Shown: piece by piece, positions 25,780 through 35,123 of the stretch | How positions within the stretch are numbered: position 1 is the stretch's first letter | Layout of the letters: each line of letters starts with the position of its first letter | Assembly: GCA_910578585.1 (NCBI GenBank) | Contig: CAJTRG010000002.1 | Span: forward strand, 59,668-123,667 | Direction of reading: 5' to 3' | Origin: an uncultured Mailhella sp. | GTDB taxonomy: Bacteria; Desulfobacterota; Desulfovibrionia; Desulfovibrionales; Desulfovibrionaceae | Length of the DNA stretch: 64,000 nucleotides | Notes under the pieces: generated by a model | Databases searched by the model: none | What the model was told of the DNA's origin: nothing | The model's input: the letters and a program-made list of their open reading frames with translations, nothing else | Made by a program: the position numbers and the translations under genes

Positions 25780-26322
25780 ATGAAGTTTTTGGCCAGTCTT
25801 ATTTTATTTTTTTGTTTGCCTTTTGCAGTCTATGCACAGGAATATGATAGTTTTGTGCTGGCCTATCAGAGTGTGCAAGTTTTTGATGAAAATATTGCGG
25901 TGGAATTTGTTTTTGAGCAGCCTAAAAAACATAAAATTGAAGCAGTACTCAAAAAAGGGGCAATTTTAAATCTTGTTCTTCAAACGGAACTTAAGCAAAA
26001 AAAATTTTTTCGCAATAGTGTAATAGCAAATCATATTCTCAATTATTATTTGCGCTATGATCCGCTGACAAGACAATTTTCTGCCATTCAAGATGCAAAA
26101 AACATAGCCCGCAATGCAGATCCTTTTTTTCTTTTAGATGTAATTATTAAACATATTCAATTTGAAATTCCCTGTATTTTGGAAAAAGATGCAAAATATA
26201 CACTGCATACAAAAATTGAGCTTGTGCAGTCCAATACAAAATCCTGGCTTGCTCCTGTGGATTTTATTGAAGCTGATAAAATTATCCAACCTTTTGAATT
26301 TGATTATGATTTTTCGTCATAA
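25780..26322 (+). CDS. exported DUF4390 family protein
   Basis: A 180-aa protein with a signal peptide (residues 1-19, ending VYAQ) and a beta-rich mature part with the pattern of DUF4390 proteins, which are short periplasmic proteins encoded next to NtrY-type kinases in proteobacteria. The ATG at 25780 with AAGAAAGAG upstream is chosen over an in-frame TTG at 25711 that would overlap hypE and abolish the signal peptide. The next gene is indeed an NtrY-like sensor kinase, which supports the assignment. Function unknown. Confidence 0.7.
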   Translation: MKFLASLILFFCLPFAVYAQEYDSFVLAYQSVQVFDENIAVEFVFEQPKKHKIEAVLKKGAILNLVLQTELKQKKFFRNSVIANHILNYYLRYDPLTRQFSAIQDAKNIARNADPFFLLDVIIKHIQFEIPCILEKDAKYTLHTKIELVQSNTKSWLAPVDFIEADKIIQPFEFDYDFSS

Positions 26323-26355
26323 ATAAGCCTGTAAAAACAGTTTCCAAAATTGCGT

Positions 26356-28698
26356 ATGTTTGGTTTAAAGAGAAAAAACAATAATTCTGAACAAAAACAA
26401 GAAGACAATGCTCCTCTTGTGGAAAAAGTTTCGCTTTCAGAAGAAGTGAATGCAAAACTTGGCAAAAAGAAAAGAATTATTGAATTTTTTCTGATTGTTG
26501 CTATAAGTTTATTTGTTTTCTTTGTGACATGGGGGCAAATTAATACTTTTGGCGCCAATACCTGGGTATTTTTCGTACTTATTAATATCAACGCAATTTT
26601 AATGCTCATTGTTCTGTTTCTTGTTGCCCGCAATGTGATTAAACTTATTTTAGAGCGCAAACGCAAAGTTTTTGGGGCAAGACTGAGAACAAGACTTGTG
26701 CTTGCCTTTATTTCAGTTTCTTTTTTGCCCATTATTTTGATGTTTTTAGCAACCAATAAAATTTTGACCACCAGTGTGAATTATTGGTTTACCTCACAAG
26801 TGGAAAATTCCATGCAGGCAGCCATGGATGTGGGGAAAAGTTTTTATAATACCGCGGTACTGCGATTAAAAGCCAATGCTGACTCCATTAGTGAACGTTT
26901 ATATGTGCTGCCGGAAGAAGACTGGGAAGCTGTTGTTACACAAAACAAAAAAGAAAATAATCTTATTTTGCTGGGCATTGCCTATTTTAATGCACAGGAT
27001 AATCGCTATATTTTTTATGAAGAAAATCTATGGCTTATTGATGAAGAATTTACACCTGTTTGGAAACTGGCTTTGCCTTCTATCAATTTTGTCAATGCTT
27101 CAAAAAATGGCAATGAGCCGCTTTTGTGGGGGGATGATAAGGGCGATTATGTGATCAATGCCGTGCCTCTGAAAGGGCACAATGATTATTTTATTATCAG
27201 TGCAGAATTTATAGGCAAAGGGCTTATCAATCAGCTGGAAAAAATTTCTGATGGTTTTGAAGAATATGAAGCGTTAAAAAATTTAAAGCAGCCCTTGAAA
27301 TTTTCATTTTCTCTTGTTTTGGGTTTACTCAGTTTGATTGTTTTATTTGCTTCTGTTTGGCTTGGTTTTCGTTTATCAAAGGAAATAGTACAGCCCATTT
27401 TAGCGCTTTCCAAAGGTACAAAGCAAATTGCTGAAGGTGAGTGGAATACAAAAGTTGAAGATACCGGTAAAGATGAACTGGGCAAGCTTGTGGATTCTTT
27501 CAATGCCATGGCAAAAGAAGTGTATTTAAACCAGGAAAAGCTGAAAATGCTCAATTCCGTTATTGAAAATAAAAATAATAGCTTAATTGAACGAAATCAA
27601 TATATTGAAGCCATTCTTGAACACGTGACAACAGGCATTATTACGCTCAATGAGCATGCAACCCTCATGACTATGAACAAGGCTGCCTGTGATTTATTCC
27701 AAATTCGGGCAGAAGGCTATTTGGGCTTGTCTCTGCGGGTTGCTTTAGGCGGAAACTATGCGCCGCTTATTGATGAAATGTATGATTTTATCAAAGCCAA
27801 CCCCACGAAAACATGGATAAAAGAAGTTGAAATTATCAGAAAAGGTCAATATATAAAGATTCTTGTGCAGGCTGTGCCGCTTAATTCCTTTATGGAGCAT
27901 ATTGAAAATCACAATGGCGATTCTGGCTATGTTATTTATGATGATCCGCATTCTTTATACGGCAGTTTAGTTATTGTTCTTGAAAACATTACGGAATTAT
28001 CACAAGGGCAGCGCCTTGCGGCCTGGAAGGAAGTGGCTAAGCGCATAGCCCATGAAATCAAAAATCCGCTTACCCCGATAAAATTATCTGTTGAACGCAT
28101 TGAAAAGAAATTTGGCCCTCAAATTGATGATCCTGTCTTTAAACAATGTACTTCGCTGATTATCAAGGAAGTTTCCAGAATACAAAGTATGGTGTCTGAT
28201 TTTTCCGGTTTTGCTCTTATGCCCGGTGTTGATTTGAAAAAGACTTCCCTTATTCCTTTATTAAAAGAACTTATGGAACTTTTTAGAATAAGCCACGCTG
28301 ATATTGACTGGGAGCTGGAAGTGCCAGAGGATATTCCTGATATTTTGCTTGATTACAAATCCATGCACCGTGCCCTTTATAATATTTTCTCCAATGCTGC
28401 TGAGGCCATACACGCCAAAAATGAACCTGATGAGAAGGGGAAGGTGCGTGCAAAGCTTTATTGTACCCATTCTTTTTCAGAAACCTTCGTGACGCTGGAT
28501 ATTGTGGATAATGGCAAGGGCCTTGATGAAGAAGAACTGGCACGGCTCTTTGAACCGTATTTTTCCAAAAAGCCTACTGGAACAGGGCTTGGACTGGCGA
28601 TTGTGCAGTCTATTATCACCGACCACCACGGTACTATTCAGGCAAAGCAGGAAGAAAATCAGACTGTGATTGAAATACGTTTACCCATAGCCCAATAA
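26356..28698 (+). CDS. NtrY-like sensor histidine kinase
   Basis: A 780-aa membrane kinase. Order: membrane helices between about 42 and 135, a periplasmic or extracytoplasmic sensor region (about 140-310), a further helix (about 315-335), HAMP (about 335-392), PAS (about 415-545), a phospho-acceptor domain with AHEIKNPLTPIKLS (His near 566), and an ATPase domain with NIFSNAAEAI, DNGKGLDEEELARLFEPYF and GTGLGLAIVQ. The layout is that of NtrY. The response regulator NtrX, which normally follows, is missing here; an OppD-type ATPase gene lies 15 bases downstream instead. No clear ribosome binding site precedes the ATG at 26356. Confidence 0.85.
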   Translation: MFGLKRKNNNSEQKQEDNAPLVEKVSLSEEVNAKLGKKKRIIEFFLIVAISLFVFFVTWGQINTFGANTWVFFVLININAILMLIVLFLVARNVIKLILERKRKVFGARLRTRLVLAFISVSFLPIILMFLATNKILTTSVNYWFTSQVENSMQAAMDVGKSFYNTAVLRLKANADSISERLYVLPEEDWEAVVTQNKKENNLILLGIAYFNAQDNRYIFYEENLWLIDEEFTPVWKLALPSINFVNASKNGNEPLLWGDDKGDYVINAVPLKGHNDYFIISAEFIGKGLINQLEKISDGFEEYEALKNLKQPLKFSFSLVLGLLSLIVLFASVWLGFRLSKEIVQPILALSKGTKQIAEGEWNTKVEDTGKDELGKLVDSFNAMAKEVYLNQEKLKMLNSVIENKNNSLIERNQYIEAILEHVTTGIITLNEHATLMTMNKAACDLFQIRAEGYLGLSLRVALGGNYAPLIDEMYDFIKANPTKTWIKEVEIIRKGQYIKILVQAVPLNSFMEHIENHNGDSGYVIYDDPHSLYGSLVIVLENITELSQGQRLAAWKEVAKRIAHEIKNPLTPIKLSVERIEKKFGPQIDDPVFKQCTSLIIKEVSRIQSMVSDFSGFALMPGVDLKKTSLIPLLKELMELFRISHADIDWELEVPEDIPDILLDYKSMHRALYNIFSNAAEAIHAKNEPDEKGKVRAKLYCTHSFSETFVTLDIVDNGKGLDEEELARLFEPYFSKKPTGTGLGLAIVQSIITDHHGTIQAKQEENQTVIEIRLPIAQ

Positions 28699-28713
28699 TC
28701 TATTGAGATACTT

Positions 28714-29652
28714 ATGAATATTTATAGTGTTGAAAACCTGTCCATACAATTTGCGCAAAACTATGTTGTGCATGATGTGAGTTTTTATCTTGAGAAAGGA
28801 AAAATCTTTTGCTTAGTCGGGGAGTCTGGCAGCGGAAAAAGCATGACAGCGCTTTCTTTACTCAAATTATTGCCTGAGCAGGCCCATTGCACAGCAAGTA
28901 AATTTGAATTTTTAGGTACTGATATTTTAAAGGCTAGTGATAAAGATTTGTATTCCATTCGCGGTAAAGAAATCTCCATGATCTTTCAAGAGCCTATGAC
29001 AAGTCTCAATCCTGTATTTAAAGCCAGTTCGCAAATCATGGAAAGCTTGCAGTATCATTTGAAGTTATCCAAAGAAGAATCGCGTAAAATTTGCCTTGAA
29101 CTGTGTGAAAAAGTAGGCATTCCGCTTGAAAAAGTGGATGAGTATCCGCATAAACTTTCTGGCGGCATGCGTCAGCGGATTATGATTGCCATGGCACTTT
29201 CCTGTTCTCCCAAATTGCTCATTGCTGATGAACCAACCACAGCCCTTGATGTGACCATTCAGGGACAAATTTTAGCTTTATTAAAATCCCTGGTGCAGGA
29301 AAAACAAATGGCAATGCTGTTTATTACCCATGATTTAGGCATTGTCAGTGAACTTGCCGATACAGTGGGCGTTATGTATGCCGGTGAACTTGTGGAAATG
29401 GCAAGAGCCAAGGATTTCTTTACAGGCGCAAAACATCCTTATTCAAAAGCTCTTATTTCTTGTCTTCCTAAAATAGAAAATAATCCCGAGCGGTTAAATG
29501 TTATTCATGGAACAGTTCCAAAGCCAGGTGCGCAGCGGGATTATTGCGCTTTTCGTGACCGCTGTGCATATAAAACCAGTGCCTGCAACCAAAAACAGGA
29601 ATTAAAAGCTCTTTCTGATACCCAGTTTGTCCGTTGTTGTCTTTATAACTAG
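28714..29652 (+). CDS. ABC transporter ATP-binding protein, OppD/DppD type
   Basis: A 312-aa ATPase of the peptide/nickel uptake class. Walker A is GESGSGKS (residues 36-43), the signature is LSGGMRQR (about 149-156), Walker B is LLIADEPT, and the switch His lies in FITHDLG. The C-terminal extension contains the Cys-rich AFRDRCAYKTSAC typical of OppD/DppD and their oligopeptide-binding tail. No permease, binding protein or OppF partner is adjacent, so the gene may serve a transporter encoded elsewhere. It is probably co-transcribed with the kinase gene. Confidence 0.88.
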   Translation: MNIYSVENLSIQFAQNYVVHDVSFYLEKGKIFCLVGESGSGKSMTALSLLKLLPEQAHCTASKFEFLGTDILKASDKDLYSIRGKEISMIFQEPMTSLNPVFKASSQIMESLQYHLKLSKEESRKICLELCEKVGIPLEKVDEYPHKLSGGMRQRIMIAMALSCSPKLLIADEPTTALDVTIQGQILALLKSLVQEKQMAMLFITHDLGIVSELADTVGVMYAGELVEMARAKDFFTGAKHPYSKALISCLPKIENNPERLNVIHGTVPKPGAQRDYCAFRDRCAYKTSACNQKQELKALSDTQFVRCCLYN

Positions 29653-29717
29653 TTTTATTATCTTATTTTACTATACTAATACATTTTGCCATACCTTTTA
29701 AGTATGCAGTGATATTC

Positions 29718-29740
29718 AAAATATCTATTTGATATTTTTT
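29718..29740 (+). terminator. AT-rich hairpin after the OppD-type gene
   Basis: AAAATATC and GATATTTT form an 8-bp stem with a 5-base loop followed by TT. It is a weak terminator candidate because the stem is AT-rich. Confidence 0.35.
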
Positions 29741-29818
29741 ATTGTATAGGTATATATTAAGGAACGTTATAAATTTTTACTATTGTTGATTACAGGAGTT
29801 ATGGCAAAGGACAATGAT

Positions 29819-30790
29819 ATGAAAATTTTCAGGAGAATTCTTTTTAGTATTCTGTTTATATTTCTTGCTGGTTATTCGTATGAAGCAAGAGGAGAAATGA
29901 ACACAGCTGCATCTGGCATAAATGAAAACAGCATAGCAAAGGATAGTATCATGGAAAATGAGGCAAAAAATATTGGTATCTTTGATTTTGAAAATCATAC
30001 CGTACTTTTAAACAGTGGATATACAATGCCCATTATGGGGCTTGGCACCTATAGTCTTTCTGATGAAGCATGCTATCAATCAGTGACAACATTCCTGAAT
30101 TCAGGAGGACGTTTAATTGATACAGCATATATGTATCACAATGAAGCAGCCGTTGGAAGAGCTGTAAGAAATTCTCCAATTCCCAGAGAAGAAATTTTTG
30201 TGATAACAAAATTGTATCCCAATCAATTTAAAAATGCCGAGGCAGCAATAGAAGAAGCATTCAATAAAATGGATATTGATTATATTGATATGATGCTGCT
30301 TCATCATCCCGGTGAGTATGATATTGAGGCATATTACGCCATAGAACAGGCAGTGAAAGCGGGAAAAATTCGTTCCATTGGTTTATCAAATTGGTATATA
30401 AAAGAATTAAAAGAATTTCTGCCTAAAGTTCATATTATGCCGGCATTGGTGCAAAATGAAATTCATCCGTATTATCAGGAAAATGAGGTAATTCCATATA
30501 TTCAACGCCTTGGAATTGTAGTGCAGGGTTGGTATCCGCTTGGCGGACGAGGCTATACTGCTGATTTACTGGGAAATGAAGTGCTTCAAGATATTGCTCA
30601 AAAACATAAGGTTACATCAGCTCAAGTTATTTTACGTTGGAATTTGCAAAAGGGAGTCGTTGTTATTCCCGGAACAAGTAATCCTGATCATATCAAAGAA
30701 AATCTTGATTTGTTTGGTTTTGCTCTTGATGATGAGGACATGAAAAGAATAAAAGCTCTTGATAGAAATGAAAAGCATGATTGGTATTAA
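29819..30790 (+). CDS. aldo/keto reductase with N-terminal signal sequence
   Basis: A 323-aa (beta/alpha)8 reductase of the AKR family. The tetrad is visible: Asp and Tyr in LIDTAYMYHNE, Lys in FVITKLYP and His in LLHHPGEYD; the NADP-binding end has GVVVIPGTSN. Unusually, about 60 residues precede the conserved GLGTY start, beginning with a hydrophobic signal-like stretch (KIFRRILFSILFIFLAGYS). The ATG at 29819 has AAGGA seven bases upstream; ATG 29801 and TTG 29783 are alternatives that keep the hydrophobic stretch. An exported or membrane-tethered enzyme is inferred, although its NADPH cofactor is normally cytoplasmic. Confidence 0.85.
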   Translation: MKIFRRILFSILFIFLAGYSYEARGEMNTAASGINENSIAKDSIMENEAKNIGIFDFENHTVLLNSGYTMPIMGLGTYSLSDEACYQSVTTFLNSGGRLIDTAYMYHNEAAVGRAVRNSPIPREEIFVITKLYPNQFKNAEAAIEEAFNKMDIDYIDMMLLHHPGEYDIEAYYAIEQAVKAGKIRSIGLSNWYIKELKEFLPKVHIMPALVQNEIHPYYQENEVIPYIQRLGIVVQGWYPLGGRGYTADLLGNEVLQDIAQKHKVTSAQVILRWNLQKGVVVIPGTSNPDHIKENLDLFGFALDDEDMKRIKALDRNEKHDWY

Positions 30791-30793
30791 AAC

Positions 30794-30819
30794 AAAAGCC
30801 CTCAAAATTGAGGGCTTTT
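30794..30819. terminator. bidirectional terminator between the aldo/keto reductase gene and proS
   Basis: AAAAGCCCTCAA and TTGAGGGCTTTT form a perfect 12-bp stem around AA. The T and A runs inside the arms suit both strands. Confidence 0.85.
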
Positions 30820-30846
30820 GCATAAGACATTATTGTAAAAGATATT

Positions 30847-32580
30847 TTATTTCCAGGCGTTAAGCATTTCTTGATACAGTGTATCAAAATCAGCTTTTGC
30901 ATTGTCAGCGCTGATGGAAGATTTTTGACCAAGTTTACGGATTTTTGTTTCCACAATGCCTTTTTCAAGACTCTTTCCGCCTACAATGAGCTGCAAAGGA
31001 ACACCAATAAGATCAGCGTCTTTGAATTTTACGCCAGGGCGTTCTTCTCTGTCATCATAGAGGACATCAATATTTTTTTCTTGAATATAGGCATAGAGTT
31101 CTTCACATTTAGCATTAACAGCTTGATTTTTAGGGTCAAGGTTAATAATGATAACTTCAAATGGAGCAAGTGGAGGCGGGAACATAATGCCGTTTTCATC
31201 GTTGTTTTGTTCAATGCAGGCAGCCACAACACGGGAAACACCGATACCATAACAGCCCATAATAATAGTGTTTTCTTTGCCGTTTTCATCCACATACACA
31301 GCGTGCATTGCTTCACTGTATTTAGTGCCGAGTTTGAAAATATGGCCCACTTCAATACCTTTTTTGAGTTCAAGAGGCTTGCCGCAGTGAGGGCAAACAT
31401 CACCGGCTTCAGCATTGCGAATATCAGCGTATTTTGTGACTTTGCAGTCTCTTTGCAAAGATAAGTGCAAAACGTGGGTGTCGCCTTTATTCGCACCGGC
31501 AACCCAATCATTGGCGGTTTGCAGTTCATAGTCAGCAATAATGGCTTCAACGCCGATAAGAGAATGAGGGCCGGCAAAACCAACAGGAGCACCGGTCAGC
31601 GTCTGCACTTGTTCTGGTGTTGCAAATTCTATTTCATCAGCATCAAGCAGGTTTTTGAGCTTGATAAGGTTGAGTTCACGGTCACCGCGCAAAAGGGCTG
31701 CAACAGGCTTTCCGTCTGCCATAAAGAGAAGTGTCTTCAGAATATTTTTGGTGCTTACTTTCAAAAATTCTGCAACTTCTTCCACAGTGTGGCTGTTAGG
31801 GGTTGCCACTTCTTCCATAGCAGGGCAGGGATCGGTATTGATTGTTTTAGGAGGAAGAATAACACAGCGTTCAACGTTGGCGGCAAAGGTACAATTGGGC
31901 CAATCTGTGCAGGCTGCAATGGTATCTTCACCTGTTTCAGCTAATACCATGAATTCATGGGAAAAATTACCGCCAATGGATCCGGAGTCCGCTTCAACAG
32001 GACGGAAATTCAATGCCATATTGCTGAAAATCTTGTTATAGGTTTCAAACATATTCTTATAACTTTTATCTGCACCTTCATCGTTGCAGTCAAAAGAATA
32101 GGCATCTTTCATTAAAAATTCACGTCCGCGCATCAAACCAAAACGGGGACGAATTTCATCACGAAATTTTGTTTGAATTTGGTATAAATTCATGGGAAGC
32201 TGACGATAGGAGCGAACTTCCCAGCGAAGCAAGTCCGTAATAACTTCTTCGTGGGTTGGCCCCAGGCAGTAGTCGCGTTCGTGTCTGTCTTTGAAACGCA
32301 GTAATTCTTTGCCGTATTTTTTCCATCTTCCGGATTCCTGCCAAAGGTCAGCAGGCTGTACAGTAGGCATTAAAATTTCTTGAGCGCCGGCATTATTCAT
32401 TTCTTTGCGAATAATGTTGGCAGCTTTATTCAGTGCTCTCAAACCAAAAGGCAGCCATGTGTAGATACCGGAAGTTAATTTTCTAATCATGCCAGCGCGC
32501 AGAAGAAGTCTATGGCTGATAACTTCTGCTTCGCTAGGTGCTTCTTTTAATGTAGGAATGTAGGAAGAACTCCAACGCAT
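30847..32580 (-). CDS. proS: prolyl-tRNA synthetase (bacterial type with editing domain)
   Basis: A 577-aa class II synthetase that charges tRNA-Pro. The catalytic core has motif 2 (TKFRDEIRPRFGLMRGREF) and motif 3 (MGCYGIGVSRVVAA). Between them, about residues 225-400, lies the YbaK-like editing insertion typical of bacterial ProRS. The C-terminal anticodon-binding domain follows. Length is standard. It lies 16 bases after ispG in a rarD-ispG-proS run. Confidence 0.97.
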   Translation of the reverse strand: MRWSSSYIPTLKEAPSEAEVISHRLLLRAGMIRKLTSGIYTWLPFGLRALNKAANIIRKEMNNAGAQEILMPTVQPADLWQESGRWKKYGKELLRFKDRHERDYCLGPTHEEVITDLLRWEVRSYRQLPMNLYQIQTKFRDEIRPRFGLMRGREFLMKDAYSFDCNDEGADKSYKNMFETYNKIFSNMALNFRPVEADSGSIGGNFSHEFMVLAETGEDTIAACTDWPNCTFAANVERCVILPPKTINTDPCPAMEEVATPNSHTVEEVAEFLKVSTKNILKTLLFMADGKPVAALLRGDRELNLIKLKNLLDADEIEFATPEQVQTLTGAPVGFAGPHSLIGVEAIIADYELQTANDWVAGANKGDTHVLHLSLQRDCKVTKYADIRNAEAGDVCPHCGKPLELKKGIEVGHIFKLGTKYSEAMHAVYVDENGKENTIIMGCYGIGVSRVVAACIEQNNDENGIMFPPPLAPFEVIIINLDPKNQAVNAKCEELYAYIQEKNIDVLYDDREERPGVKFKDADLIGVPLQLIVGGKSLEKGIVETKIRKLGQKSSISADNAKADFDTLYQEMLNAWK

Positions 32581-32596
32581 ACTATCCTCGTTTTAT

Positions 32597-33682
32597 TTAT
32601 TTTAGTTTGTCCAATTCTGCCAAAAAGGTTTTGAGTAAATTTTCTTCACCTTGTACAGAGTGGATAATTTCACCTTTTTTGAAAATAACGCCTTTTCCTT
32701 TGCCGCCGGCAAGGCCAATATCTGCCTCTTTTGCTTCACCCGGGCCATTGACAACACAACCCATAACTGCAACTTTCAAGGTATCTGGAAGCTCAATGAG
32801 TTTTTCTTCCACTTTTTCAGCAAGGGCAATAAGATTTATTTCTGTTCGTCCGCAGGTGGGGCAGGAAATAAGTTCAGCTCCCATTTGGCGAGAGCCTGTT
32901 GAACGCAAAATTTCTTTGGCAACAGCAATTTCTTCTATGGGATTAGCCGTTAAAGACACACGAATTGTATCACCAATTCCCTGCAATAGCAAGCTGCCAA
33001 TGCCAAGGGCAGATTTCACGCTTCCGCGAATCGGCGTGCCAGCTTCTGTGACGCCTAAATGGATAGGGTAGTCTGTTTTTTCAGACAAAAGCATATTGGT
33101 TTTGATGGTATCAATTACAGAAGAAGATTTTATGGAAACTTTGATTTTGGTAACGCCCCGTTCTTCCAAATAGGCAGTATGGCGCAGGGCGCTTTCAACG
33201 AGCGCTTCCGGGCTTGGGTGACCGTATTTTTCGAGTAAATCCTTTTCCACAGAACCGGAATTGACGCCAACTCGCACAGTGGCATCACAGGCAAGGACTT
33301 TTTCAGCTAAAATGTCAATAGGTTTGGTATCAGGAACGCCATTGTTGTTTTTCTTCAAAATATTTCCGGGATTGATACGTAAAGCTGTAAAACCAGCATC
33401 AAGTGCCATGAGTGCAAGTCTGTAATCAAAATGAATATCTGCTACAAGGGGCAGCGGCGTGCGTTTATTGAGTTCTGCCAGTTTTTCACCTGTTTCCATA
33501 TCAGGCACAGCAACGCGCACAATTTCGCAGCCTTGTTTTGCCAATGCTTCAATTTGTTCAAGCGTTGCTTTAATGTTTTTTGTAGAAGTATTGGTCATGC
33601 TTTGAATGCGGACTGGATTTCCTCCGCCAATAAGATATTGACCAATTTTGACAACTCGTGTTTTCTTTCTTTCAGCAAACAT
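32597..33682 (-). CDS. ispG: 4-hydroxy-3-methylbut-2-en-1-yl diphosphate synthase
   Basis: A 361-aa IspG/GcpE, the 4Fe-4S enzyme converting methylerythritol cyclodiphosphate to HMBPP in the MEP isoprenoid pathway. The N-terminal TIM barrel (GGGNPVRIQSMTNT, VADIHFDYRLA, LRINPGNI) is followed by the iron-sulfur domain with Cys in ISCPTCGRTEINL and MGCVVNGPGE. Length is standard. It starts 2 bases after rarD stops and precedes proS. Confidence 0.97.
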   Translation of the reverse strand: MFAERKKTRVVKIGQYLIGGGNPVRIQSMTNTSTKNIKATLEQIEALAKQGCEIVRVAVPDMETGEKLAELNKRTPLPLVADIHFDYRLALMALDAGFTALRINPGNILKKNNNGVPDTKPIDILAEKVLACDATVRVGVNSGSVEKDLLEKYGHPSPEALVESALRHTAYLEERGVTKIKVSIKSSSVIDTIKTNMLLSEKTDYPIHLGVTEAGTPIRGSVKSALGIGSLLLQGIGDTIRVSLTANPIEEIAVAKEILRSTGSRQMGAELISCPTCGRTEINLIALAEKVEEKLIELPDTLKVAVMGCVVNGPGEAKEADIGLAGGKGKGVIFKKGEIIHSVQGEENLLKTFLAELDKLK

Positions 33683-33684
33683 AA

Positions 33685-34563
33685 TTAATGCACCTTTTTA
33701 ATTTTATGTAACATATCAAATGTATAAATACAAAGAGCAATCCAAACCACAGGGAAGGTAATATAATCAGAAGCTTTGATTGCTTCATGGGTATAGAAAA
33801 TTGCCAGCAGAAAATTGATGCTGGGGCTTAGATAAAGAAGAAAACCAAGAGTGGTCAGGCGAACAGTCGTGGTTGCATAGGTAAAAAGAATAAGGGGAAT
33901 GCCTGTAAAGAAAATAGTGCCGAAAAGCAGCACATAGTGGCTCAAATCATAGTCGATAATGCCGTAGGTCGGTTCAGTAAAATAAAGCCATAGACAGCTG
34001 AAAGGCAAAATAATCATAGTTTCAGCAAATAACAGTGAAATGGCATCAGCATTAATAATCTTATGCAGAAAACCGTAAACAGCAAAGGTAGAGCCAATAA
34101 TAAGCCCCAGCCAGGGAATTTCCCCATAGGAAATAATTCCGTAACTTACGCCAACAATAACCAGTCCAATGGCAATAATTTGATTTTTATTGAGCACATC
34201 ATTGAAAAATATTCTGCCAAAAGCTATATTCATAAGGGGCGTGAGATAATAGCCGAGACTTACCTCAATGGCTTTTTCAGAATTTATGGCATAAATATAA
34301 AATCCCCAGTTGAGGCAAAGAAATATGGTGGCAATACAGAGATTTTTCAATGTTTTTCTATTTTGAAAAAGTGATTTTACCAAAGAGAAACGAGAAGTAA
34401 AATAAACAACAAAAATAGCAAAGAAAAACGAACAAATAAGGCGTAAACTTAAAATGCTTACAGGAGAAAGATAGGAAAGCAGAGGCCAAAATAATACGCC
34501 GACACCCCATAATATCCCTGAAGCTATACAAGCAATAAGTCCTTGTTGTTCTCGTGAAAGCAT
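33685..34563 (-). CDS. rarD: RarD/EamA-family permease
   Basis: A 292-aa inner-membrane protein with about ten hydrophobic segments forming two EamA repeats. The N-terminus GILWGVGVLFWPLLSYLSP and the internal VSLGYYLTPLMNIAFGRIFF match the RarD branch of the drug/metabolite transporter superfamily. The substrate is unknown. It heads the rarD-ispG-proS run. Confidence 0.85.
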   Translation of the reverse strand: MLSREQQGLIACIASGILWGVGVLFWPLLSYLSPVSILSLRLICSFFFAIFVVYFTSRFSLVKSLFQNRKTLKNLCIATIFLCLNWGFYIYAINSEKAIEVSLGYYLTPLMNIAFGRIFFNDVLNKNQIIAIGLVIVGVSYGIISYGEIPWLGLIIGSTFAVYGFLHKIINADAISLLFAETMIILPFSCLWLYFTEPTYGIIDYDLSHYVLLFGTIFFTGIPLILFTYATTTVRLTTLGFLLYLSPSINFLLAIFYTHEAIKASDYITFPVVWIALCIYTFDMLHKIKKVH

Positions 34564-34599
34564 AGTGTTCCCAAGTTGAAATAGAAAGGCTGGAGATAA

Positions 34600-34623
34600 T
34601 AAAAGCGACCGAAGTCGCTTTTA
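34600..34623 (-). terminator. intrinsic terminator of hisH-hisF-slyB
   Basis: TAAAAGCGAC and GTCGCTTTTA form a 10-bp stem with a CGAA loop, about 26 bases after the slyB-like gene stops, between that gene and rarD. Confidence 0.8.
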
Positions 34624-34649
34624 TAAAAGTTATACGTGACAGGTTGATT

Positions 34650-35099
34650 TTATGCGGGGTCAATACGAGAGAAGTTGTTGCCAAGCATAACCTTTACACG
34701 TTGTCCAACAACAAAATCAACACCTGGTCTTTCAACAACTGAAAGGGTGAGACCTTCGTCAGTTTCAACAATAATTTCCAGTGCGTGACCATTGATTTGT
34801 GAACCGGCAGTTGCACCGCCGATAGCACCAATAGCACCGCCTAAAACTGTAGCAATGGTACGGCCTGTTCCGCTGCCAATAGCATTACCAATAGCAGCAC
34901 CGGCAGCAGCACCGGCAAGACCGCCAACTGTTTGTTCGGTTGTATTATCAACATCAACTTCGTGAATACTTACAATTTTACCATAGTGAACATTGTACGC
35001 CTGTGCCTGGCCAACAGTACCGCGTTGGTTTACTGTTGTACATGCAGAAAACATAAGAACAGATAAAAGCATAACTAAAACACTTAATTTTGTTTTCAT
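34650..35099 (-). CDS. SlyB-like glycine-zipper outer-membrane lipoprotein
   Basis: A 149-aa lipoprotein with signal LMFSAC (Cys20). Residues about 58-100 form a glycine-zipper 2TM segment (GGLAGAAAGAAIGNAIGSG, GGAIGAIGGATAGSQ), and the C-terminal part is the SH3-like fold (IVETDEGLTLSVVE, VGQRVKVM) typical of SlyB/Pcp lipoproteins that stabilise the outer membrane. It lies 24 bases after hisF, so it may be co-transcribed with the his genes. A terminator follows. Confidence 0.88.
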   Translation of the reverse strand: MKTKLSVLVMLLSVLMFSACTTVNQRGTVGQAQAYNVHYGKIVSIHEVDVDNTTEQTVGGLAGAAAGAAIGNAIGSGTGRTIATVLGGAIGAIGGATAGSQINGHALEIIVETDEGLTLSVVERPGVDFVVGQRVKVMLGNNFSRIDPA

Positions 35100-35123
35100 G
35101 AAAACCTCATTGTTATAGGTGAA

